From: Lantana camara
Lineage: Eukaryota > Streptophyta > Magnoliopsida > Lamiales > Verbenaceae
Assembly (NCBI GenBank): GCA_037501455.1
Contig: CM074858.1
Location: 46,125,001-46,189,000, forward strand
Length of the DNA stretch: 64,000 nucleotides
Direction of reading: 5' to 3'
The stretch's first letter is position 1, and each line of letters begins with the position of its first letter. The position numbers and the translations under genes are program-made. The notes beneath the pieces were generated by a model. That model searched no databases. It was not told where the DNA came from and was given only the letters and a program-made list of their open reading frames with translations. This document shows, piece after piece, positions 56,302-64,000 of this stretch.

Positions 56302-56930
56302 TGTAATTACCAATAATACTCCCAAAGACTTGATCAACCATATCAACAGTTGCTTCTATACAAAATACAATTTGTTAATATATAATAATAAATGAAAATA
56401 ACAAAGATTGAAAAATAAATTTTTCTATCAATATTACCCCTATCGTTTGTAGTTGCGATGCCCTGAACCAAATTATTTGACACATTCTGCACTTGTGATT
56501 TTTCCCTTGGTGCTCCTCTAGCTAAAAAATAAAATAAATGAGCTTGGATATTATGAAAAACTCAAAATGTTAATAAATTTACAGATTTGTTACCTCCATC
56601 TCTAGTATTAGTTGTTTGATTGACAAAAGAACTTGATGCATTTGAGTTGCTCAAGTTTTTTGTTGGAGGAAGAGTCACCCTCTTGCTTTTATTTGTTGCT
56701 ACAAATTGTAAGTCAATGCATCAATTTAACTATATCCAAAAGTATATTGCAATAAAAAATATAAATACATATATCAAATTATTACTACCAAAACTTCGAG
56801 CTGAAGAATTCTCAGCTTCTGTGGCAGCTAATACTTTAGAAAACACCAACTTGCGTTTCAAATCACTTGTGCTATTCACAGCTGCCATTGTGCTTGACAA
56901 CTCCATTTTACGTTTAGAATTGACACTCAT
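54807..56930 (-). CDS. Multi-exon plant transposase-family gene (Ptta/En/Spm)
   Basis: From the ATG at 56930, at least eight coding blocks can be read with gt...ag boundaries on the minus strand. They are a Ser/Lys-rich start (56930-56789); three short blocks near 56600-56700, 56440-56520 and 56290-56340; a larger block 56160-55930 (LTRGLNAQKYT, then PVGEHSSKHATQIGVLIR); 55840-55606 (Trp-Lys-Ser-Phe-Ala and Trp-Leu-Trp-Leu-Cys-Asp-Phe-Trp); 55490-55392 (NRAKLKHRHKLGTKSRAAHQ); 55320-55239; and 55142-54807 (a Ser-Ile-Leu-Gly-Glu-Asn segment then a coiled coil). The order matches the plant transposase family found beside TNP2 in CACTA elements. Individual exon limits are estimates. No obvious internal stop was noted in the coding blocks. 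Confidence 0.7.
56231..56296. repeat. (TA)n(GA)n microsatellite in an intron
   Basis: A run of about 20 TA units is followed by about 13 GA units, in an intron of the transposase-family gene. Confidence 0.95.
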
Positions 56931-58672
56931 GATTGAAAATGGTATGTGCTCAATTTATTAAGCTCAAATTCTGCGATATAAAAACAGAAAGCAAGCTCAA
57001 GTAACCAATTGCATGTTTTCTTGGAGTTTATGCAAAAATATTAAATAATTGCACTTTTACTTCGATATTTAGCATATACAGATAACAAACCAAGAAATTC
57101 ACTGACTAGGCATAAAAGGTAATGTGGATGCCTTCACCGTGAACTAAACAGAGATATTGAAGGCAATGCCTTCCATGAAGTAAAAAAGAAACATGATAGG
57201 AGAAAAGAGGTACCTCACAGTTTTGATACCATTCTGATCAGTTTCGTGCTATTCGTTTCTCCCGTGCAACTTAAAAAATTTTATGATAACAGTACAATTT
57301 CTTTTCAAATTTTATATATTTGGTTGGTTGATCAGTAAAATAGATATCAATACTAAATTTGTTGTTTGTTTACTACTCTTGTTGTGCCAATGCTTCTCCT
57401 AATAAGTTTGCATGCTTTGAATTTTAAGGGATGGATAATTTGATGGGTACAAATTTATATCTTTTTTATATTATTAAGATATCTTTATTTACTATCTTAT
57501 GCTTCTGTCCTTGCGTATCTGAGTAACCAAATCAGAAATCCTATCCCTAAGAGGCCCACCGGTTCCAATATACATGTATGTACCCGAGCTCAGACATATA
57601 TGACAGTAAATTACAGATTAAACAAATCAGTTCAAACACAAATTGGTCATAAGAGTATGTATCCAATATCTCAAAAGTTTCATTTGTTATGGTCAGAATT
57701 GAGCTAAATTAGTTTTGATCATCAAGACTATTGATCCACCAACCTTCTACAAATCAAAAAGGGAGGTCTACAAATTTAAATTCATAACATAAACAGATAA
57801 TAGGTTCATTAGGGAAATACCTCAAACACTAAGCGTGCAATCAATCTTCAAGTACTTTTCTGAGGCAAGCTTTGATGAAGTCTTTGTGAGCCTTGGTTCG
57901 GACCTATTTAGAGCTAATGTTGATGAAGGAGACATGAGTACGTATAGTGATCAAGACATGTATTGATAGCAAGACATAATTTTGAAAGATTAATGCCCAT
58001 AAATATGCAACTACAAATACCTCAACGAGAATTCCGTCTCCACTTATGCAAAAATCCTATCCCTAAGAAATACTATCTCATGGGGAGAATCGAAAATTTA
58101 AAGAACTCCAAAAGAACCAAGAAGAGGTTAAAAATTAGTTGGGAAAGATATCGGATAGTGGAGAGAACATGAAGTGTACGTGGTTGGAATGGCTTAGAAA
58201 CAGAAAATAAAATTAGCGCCAAAATTGATAAAAACTTGCGCCAAAAAAGAACAGAAAAACAATAAAAGATGGATCGGATTTTTCCTTCAAAAGAACACTG
58301 ATGAAAGTTAATTTCAATTTAGAGGAACTTTCACTTTGTTGAGATTGAATTATGTGTCCACCCATGCTAAGTTTTCTAGGTTTGGCACTTTGGACTCTTG
58401 AATTCTCAATTCGACCGACATAATTGTGCAAGTGTTGGGTAAGTTTAAAATTGTAAGTCTAATGATGTTAGTACATATATAAATCGTCTTTTAAGGTTAG
58501 AATGTTTAAAGACGGGTAGGAATCTTAGAATAAAATATATAATAAATTTAATAAAAATATGTATTAAAAAATTAGAATATATATATTTTAGTATTTCGAT
58601 TGGTTTTGTATATGGCAACTAATGATTTGCAACTAATCATTTGTTTCGATTGGTCCAATATACCGGAACTAA
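56931..58672. other. Transposase gene upstream region and unassigned AT-rich DNA
   Basis: A possible 5' untranslated exon with a gt donor lies near 57215-57260 on the minus strand. The rest, including a 13-mer 'aatcctatcccta' at 57538-57550 and 58059-58071, has no recognised gene or element end. Confidence 0.4.
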
Positions 58673-59666
58673 TCTATACTATAATATATAGGAAGGGTGT
58701 CTTTGACCCTAATTGTGTTAATTTTGACCGAATACTTTTTTCTCCTTTTTTTGAAATTTTTAATTCTTTAAAAATCATCATTGGTCAATAAATATTCCAC
58801 AATATTTAATATCTTGAATTCTTTAATTATTTGCCAAAATCAAATTAATTAAGATGCTAATCTCCTAAATTTAAGAAAGTTCAATCACCAATATTTTATT
58901 TATGTCAATTGAATACAAATATGTTAATTAATTGATTGATCGTAATTAATTGAAAATAAAGCTAATATTTTAGCATAAATTATGGGGATTAACTTCATTT
59001 ACTAAGACTTATTTTTAACAAATATTATATCACATATGTGGACAAATATTCCAATTCAAAACGTCGTTCATATAGAGATGCACTTGACAATGAAGAATAA
59101 ACATATCCTAGCATTTTTTTCATTGCAAATTTGAATATTTCAATTTTTTCTTTGTAACTTTTCACAGTCTCGCAACAACATCGTACATCATTGATGATAA
59201 TGGTTTATATATTTCAACTTATTTTTTATTTATATATTGTTTGTATATTACTTTTGACTTCTTACTTTCTTTTCGGTCTAGTGACAAAAGAAGATTTGCT
59301 CGTGGTAAGGTTTTTTATGAACTAAGTGATAAGATTGTTTTCTTCCATCTTCCACAATGCATCTATATTTTCATTTTTCATTATATTTATTTGTATACTA
59401 AATTATAGTTTTCTTTTTCACCGTTTTGAAGTTTTTGTTTGAGTTCAACCATGAGGAGGTAATTTTATACATATCTTAGTTTAATGATAATTTACATATT
59501 ATTTATATTTTTTTTAGTATTATAGTTTTTTTCTCCATTTTTTTATGGAGAATCACCTTATCTGGAGTTTATGCTCAAGCACCTAACGTCAGAAGGTAAT
59601 TTTATCTTTATCTTCGTTCAATGATACTATACATTATTACCGTGCATAGCACGGGTTATACGCTAG
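58673..59666 (+). mobile_element. Non-autonomous Helitron
   Basis: 994 bp from TCTATACTATAATATATAGG to the 3' end GCTAG. The 3' end has a hairpin CCGTGC-ATA-GCACGG (59640-59654) 7 bp before the terminal sequence. The base before the start is A and the base after the end is T, as expected for insertion into an AT dinucleotide. No Rep/helicase gene is present. The interior is AT-rich with short untranslatable frames. Confidence 0.8.
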
Positions 59667-60735
59667 TTATTAGTATCCGAAAGTTTGACTCAATTAAGAA
59701 AAGAATTTCATAATCTATCAAATATGAGGATAATAGAATTTTAAGAGTATTTATCCCTTTTGTAATTTTAGAACTTCCTAGTTCCCTAATCAAACTTCCC
59801 CATATAATTAATTGATCATATATATAAGGATTGAATAAGTTTCCACCCAACGTTCGAGATGAATTACATTTTAGTAATCAACTTTTCAAAATTAAGGATT
59901 TGATACGCAAGATCTTGATTTGATTATTTTAGTACTCAATTTCATTTTCTAGTGAAATTTTCCGATCAAAATACAACTCATGAGATTTATCAGAGCATCA
60001 AAATAAGAAGATTAGAGCACTAAAATGTCTATTTTGCTCTTACGAATCTCACGTGTGTGTGTCTTGTGTGGTATTTTGGTAGAAATGTTCTACTGAAAAA
60101 TAAAATTAAGCACTAAAGTGAATAAAAATCAAAAGTTGGATGTTAAGTTCTTAGTTTTTAAAGATTAAGTACTAAAATACAATTCGCCCAAAACGTTTGG
60201 ATAAAAAAAATATTTAATGCTATATATAAAGGAGTTCTTAACTACTTAAAATTTCTTAGGAAAAGGATCACTTATAAATTTTAAGTTTTATTATTTGTGT
60301 TGTATTTATCGAAATTTCTATCGGTAAATAAATGCATGATTAAGTCTTTTCGTAGAAGTCCGATAAAATTGAAAAAATACTAAGAAAATTAGCATGACTC
60401 ATGCGTAAGAATGGCACGTATATATCGAGAATGTATGATTAAATTAATATTTTTTAGGAATAATATGTTAAAAAAATTATGTATATTTGTTTTTTATTTT
60501 TTTATGTACTATTGTGTAAATCTATGTATGATTGAATTAAAATTTCTTAGAAAAAGGATCACATTGTTATAAAATCAATGTATGAATGAATAACAATTAT
60601 ATCATAATTGAGAATATATTGATTTCTAATAACGCTCAAGTCATACATTTTGTTTTTTTATTTTTGGAAAAGTCACACATACATAAATATCGATAATTTT
60701 AATGGTCTTTAGGGAAAGAATCGACAAATATTTAC
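59667..60735. other. AT-rich DNA without recognised gene
   Basis: No coding frame of note. Several related fragments 'gtatgattaaattaa...ttaggaataatatg' (60437-60470) recur near 60526 and 63668, suggesting remnants of one repeat family. Confidence 0.4.
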
Positions 60736-60739
60736 CTTT

Positions 60740-60820
60740 TTGTGATTAAATTGAGAGGGTTAAGCTTGTTTTAATCATTTTATAAGATATTTTTGGAATT
60801 TAGGTAATACGGGATCTTAT
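60740..60820 (+). repeat. Dispersed repeat, copy 1
   Basis: The sequence from 'tgtgattaaattgagag' to 'gggatcttatt' is repeated at 63753-63841 and, in part, at 63955-64000. No inverted ends are visible. Confidence 0.8.
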
Positions 60821-60949
60821 TATATATCATTTATCAAAATACTTTTAGTTATAAAATTATTAAAATTAAATTATTTAGAAGCATCAACTTTTAAATTTTA
60901 AATATATTCCCAATCCTAAACGTTTTCAATTTTGCTATGATTAGGCTCT

Positions 60950-61640
60950 ACTTGTCCTCACCACATTGGGAGAACCGATCCAGGTCAGTCCTCACATTCG
61001 ACCCAATCATCATTTCTCTTGAGCCAGCACTTGGTCCCCCGTGAGAGAAGGCAACTGTACTGGCTATGAAGGGAACATCTTGGCCCAGGGTATCCCTCGA
61101 CAGCGAGGCCTAGGTGCTAGATCGACCCACGTACAACAGTACAGGCGCATTTAGTGATGGTACCACTCACAGCATGGTGCATTAATTGCGGCCGTACCAA
61201 GTATGGTGTCAGGCATCCTTGCAGGAGCAGGCGAACAGTGCTTTAGCCGAAAAGCATTGTTCCGGCTATCAGTAGTCCCTCTCCCAACAGACTAGATCCA
61301 CACCTCCCTGGGAGTGTACTTGCACGCATAAGACCTTCTCCTACTATATAAACCTACTCCATTACTCATAATGGCAAGTTTTCCTTTACGCACTGAGGAT
61401 TCATTACCTTTGTATTATCGACCGAGACCATTGTCTGACTTGAGCGTCGGAGTGCCCAAATGGGTCCGACTCCCACATTCCCCCGTTCTCCCCTTTGAGA
61501 TCACGTTTGCTTCTTCATCTTAGTTCAGGACAACATCAGAGTTGCCTCACGCAAATAAATATCTTGGGTGATTGGGAGTCCAAGCCCGTCGTTTCGTACA
61601 TAACCAGATTTTGACACCATCAAAGTGGTTAAAGGGTTTT
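60950..61640 (+). mobile_element. Gypsy LTR remnant
   Basis: A GC-richer island in AT-rich DNA. It has a TATA box in ACTATATAAACCTACTCC (about 61343), then CTCATAATGGCAAG, ACGCACTGAGG and CTGACTTGAGCGTCGGAGTG. The last of these is a R/U5 sequence I know from plant gypsy LTRs with long 5' leaders. The block ends with a degenerate primer-site-like tttgacaccatcaaagtgg, which is itself tandemly repeated (61609 and 61634). No internal genes follow. Both limits are approximate. Confidence 0.6.
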
Positions 61641-61916
61641 GACACCATCAAAGTGATTTTAATATCCTTAGATTGAATACATAGCATCAAATATGTAAAT
61701 ATCCTAAATAACTATCAACATTAGTGAAAGTATTCATATACTTCTTACCTTTATTGTGTGATACAATTTTTAAATAAAATATAAAATATGCAAATGTTTT
61801 CTTTCTTTCTTATTCTGGATGAAGTGAAAAAAAATATTAAAAATATTTTTTCCATCGATCATCTTTTCTCTTTTTTGAAGAAAAATGTCAATAAAAAATA
61901 ATACCGAAATAATTTT

Positions 61917-61942
61917 CGTGCATCGCACGGGATTCATGCTAG
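61917..61942 (+). mobile_element. Helitron 3' terminus
   Basis: Hairpin CGTGC-ATC-GCACG (61917-61929) followed by GGATTCATGCTAG and then T. It closely resembles the end at 59666, so a second Helitron or a longer version of the first ends here. I could not identify its 5' end. Confidence 0.65.
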
Positions 61943-62199
61943 TTGAACGATATTTGAAAATTGTGTGACTATAATTGGATTAATAGATTTAAAAATACTT
62001 ATTTAAATAAGTGTATATTAAAACGGATCCTTATCCTATTATGTATTCTATTATATGTTATAGATATTTTTTTTCAAAAGTAAATAAGTATTTTCAAATA
62101 TATTATATTCTAACGGTATAAATATGATTAACAAAAAACATAGTCTAATTCTTCTAAATAACAACTTATGCTTTAAAGATTAAACATACTAGCACTTCT

Positions 62200-62465
62200 T
62201 CTATTCAGTCGTCCTCTTCACATCAAACCCTTCTTCTAAAATAAAAAATCCAAATAATCACCTCCCACCTTTCCTCGCCCACAGAGAAAGCGAAAACCGT
62301 GATCTTCGGCCAAGTTACCATTTGAATCGCCGCCGCCATCACTCTGCGTCGCCAATTCTGCATCATCCCAATGCATCGCCTCGCCACTGCCCATCGTCAC
62401 TCGGCCCCATCTCGTCTCCAACGCTGCTTACGTCACGCAGCGGCCGCTCCCTTTGAACCGTACGG
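62200..62465 (+). other. GC-rich segment resembling a plant gene leader
   Basis: A marked change to CG-rich, CT-rich DNA (cgccgccgccatc, ctcgccactgccc). A frame from the ATG at about 62371 has about 30 codons rich in Arg, His, Ala and Ser and ends near GTTAGT, a possible splice donor. It may be the 5' untranslated exon of the gene whose first coding exon is proposed at 62964. Confidence 0.3.
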
Positions 62466-62963
62466 TTAGTATCAATGTGTGCGAGTTCAAGTTCTTGTCT
62501 TCAATTCTTGGGTTGCGTAATAGTGGTTATTTCTTTTCCTCACTTATTGGTAAATCCTATTTAGGGGCTTCTGAAATCCTATTAGCTTCCAGGAGATAAT
62601 ATATAAATACATTGATAAAAAAAAAACCATAAAATATGTTGAAGGGGAAACATGAAAGAACATAATACTAACTTCCAATTTCCGGATAATAACACTACAC
62701 TCCATTCCTTGGGGAAAGAATGGCTTAGGTAGAGTGTGCTATTTCCTTGTGAATAGTATTTTTATATTTGTTTCTTTTAGATTATTTTTGTGGAAACATC
62801 GTTTTATGATGGACATTGAAGGTGGAGATGGGGAGGCCTTTGTTGTTCTTGAAGTTATTGGAGTGCAGATAATGAATTTTTTACTCATTCTTCTGTTGGT
62901 ATTGAGAAGCATGCCTGGTGCAAAACAAATTGTTGTTCTTCCTGCCCACATTCAACTGAGAAA

Positions 62964-63065
62964 ATGGCCTTCAAGATAATTTGGGCCATATTTTTCAGAG
63001 TTCTGATGCTTTTGTTAATAGTTGCTGCTATTACAATTGCTTGCTTTGGGCTTCGTTTTAAAAAG
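62964..63065 (+). CDS. Possible first coding exon of a TVP38/TMEM64-type membrane protein
   Basis: An ATG in good context (aaaatggcc) starts 34 codons that end at AAAAAG followed by GTTTGAG, a possible donor. The product starts Met-Ala-Phe, has one hydrophobic segment (about residues 5-27, rich in Leu, Ile, Val, Ala), and ends Ala-Cys-Phe-Gly-Leu-Arg-Phe-Lys-Lys. As I recall, plant TVP38/TMEM64 (SNARE-associated Golgi) genes have a short first exon with this layout. No second exon could be found up to 64000, so this is either the left end of a gene with a long intron or a captured fragment. Tentative. Confidence 0.35.
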
Positions 63066-63752
63066 GTTTGAGTTTGCTTGTTTGGGTGTTTCTTGGATTG
63101 GTTATGGTATTGGATGATGATGCCTTAATCTGCTTGAATTGAATTGATAAACTCTTGATTTTCCTTAACTTGTTTAGCTTAATTTTTAACCACTTGTTTC
63201 GAGTTGTGATAGTAAGATATGTTATGAGGCAATGTGATATTGTCATTATTAGTAAGTCATTAAGTTGGTAATTTTATGATCAGTCAGTGTGTTTGTTGTA
63301 AGTTTATGTAATGTGGAGGTTGAAGATGATCACATGAAGAAGTGTCAATTCTTGTATCCTTTGGATTATCATTGTAATGCATATTCTTCTGACACATTTA
63401 AAAAATTCAAGAATTCTTATGTTTGAGGTTGCGTGTCTTGAAAAATATGCAAATGATCACTTGAAAACTGTAATTGATTATTATGCGTTTATTGTTTACC
63501 ATGTTTCTCAATAGCTAATAGTGTGAAAAAGAATATCACTTCTCTTCTTTTTTTTTTTGGATAAATTTGCTCTCTAGGATATTTTTATGGAATTTTACTT
63601 ATGCAAGTATATAGTGGAAGACGATTAATGTGGAAAAATTCATTAGGCTGCTGTGTTCTGAAAATGTATGTATGATTAATTAAAAAATTTTAGGCATAAT
63701 ATGTGAAAAATACAAGTATATATATAATAAACACAACAACATATAAAAAAAC
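63066..63752 (+). other. Intron-like or intergenic AT-rich DNA
   Basis: T-rich on the plus strand with no open frame of interest. If the exon at 62964 is real, this would be its first intron. Confidence 0.35.
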
Positions 63753-63841
63753 TTGTGATTAAATTGAGAGAGTGTTTGGTTAAGCTTGTTTTAATCATTT
63801 TAGAAGATATTTCTGGAATTTAGATAATATGGGATCTTATT
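63753..63841 (+). repeat. Dispersed repeat, copy 2
   Basis: Matches 60740-60820 with an 11-bp insertion (gtgtttggtta region) and point changes. Confidence 0.8.
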
Positions 63842-63954
63842 TTAAGAATAAGCTCTAAATATATTTAGTTGACAATACACTATACTTACTAAAAATATAT
63901 AATATACTTATTTTTTTTTCCGGTACATAAATATTACATACTTATAAAACGTTA

Positions 63955-64000
63955 TTTAATCATTTTATAAGATATTTTTGGAATTTAGATAATATGGGAT
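63955..64000 (+). repeat. Dispersed repeat, copy 3 (cut by the window end)
   Basis: 'ttaatcattttataagatatttttggaatttagataatatgggat' repeats the second half of copies 1 and 2, only about 110 bp after copy 2. Confidence 0.8.

Larger units (their letters stand above)
51531..57300 (-). mobile_element. CACTA (En/Spm) transposon, one terminus visible
   Basis: CACTACAAGAAAAA at 51531 is a textbook CACTA terminal repeat. It is preceded by tag, a possible 3-bp target duplicate, and followed by 330 bp of subterminal repeats built on ggttgttgt, gcaacc and ggtgac motifs. A Ptta/En/Spm transposase-family gene runs on the minus strand at 54807-56930. I found no matching right terminus (TTTTCTTGTAGTG) and no second Athila LTR half up to 64000, so the right limit given is only the end of recognisable content. 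The main catalytic transposase (TNP2/TNPD type) is not seen. Confidence 0.75.

Overview
This is a plant nuclear window, almost certainly from a eudicot with a repeat-rich genome. It is AT-rich and built nearly entirely of nested transposable elements. LTR retrotransposons carry plant-type primer sites (initiator-Met tRNA for the minus-strand gypsy elements, Asp tRNA for the Athila-type element). There is an integrated Caulimoviridae genome, an En/Spm (CACTA) transposon, a hAT-type MITE and Helitron ends. I see no bacterial-style gene, rRNA, tRNA or CRISPR array, and at most one fragment of an ordinary host gene (about 62964-63065).

Layout, left to right. (1) 1-21626: 5' part of a minus-strand Ty3/gypsy element (E): a degenerate gag at 1-1068 split from its primer site by an Athila/Tat-type solo LTR (1296-3058, TSD tgttc), then the E LTR (from 3146, ending 21626). 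A soymovirus-like endogenous pararetrovirus (about 5040-19960, minus strand) sits inside that LTR, and it is itself split by a gag-only gypsy element (TR-GAG-2, 10672-16968, TSD ctgtg). (2) 21627-32150: LTR of a further gypsy element (F), split by a second gag-only element (TR-GAG-3, 23282-32022, TSD cacct). (3) 32151-51530: an Athila-lineage unit with two LTRs in the window (35373-36870 and 50447-51530+), a gag broken by stops, an intact protease, no reverse transcriptase or integrase, and an Athila ORF1/env-position gene present twice (32574-33805 broken, 47664-48896 open). Its gag-pro region holds a 7.2-kb gypsy LTR (38369-45551, TSD ggttg), which contains another solo LTR flanked by a duplicated segment and a hAT MITE (44598-45041). 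(4) 51531 to about 57300: a CACTA element inserted in the second Athila LTR, with a multi-exon Ptta/En/Spm transposase-family gene on the minus strand. (5) 57300-64000: AT-rich DNA with a 1-kb Helitron (58673-59666), another Helitron 3' end (61942), a gypsy LTR remnant (about 60950-61640), a possible first exon of a TVP38/TMEM64-type membrane protein gene, and a dispersed repeat near the end.

The observation I find most interesting is that several unrelated LTR families here each carry, in the presumed U3, an array of 16-20 bp palindromes. In three of them the palindromes share a core of the form ACG-NN-CGT with family-specific arms. In the Athila element the same palindrome occurs a second time, upstream of what looks like a separate internal promoter and intron for the ORF1/env-position gene. 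A second hairpin array, with a base-pair-preserving change, lies between gag and the polypurine tract of TR-GAG-2.

No search or alignment program was run. Boundaries backed by target-site duplications are firm; the others are approximate and marked so.
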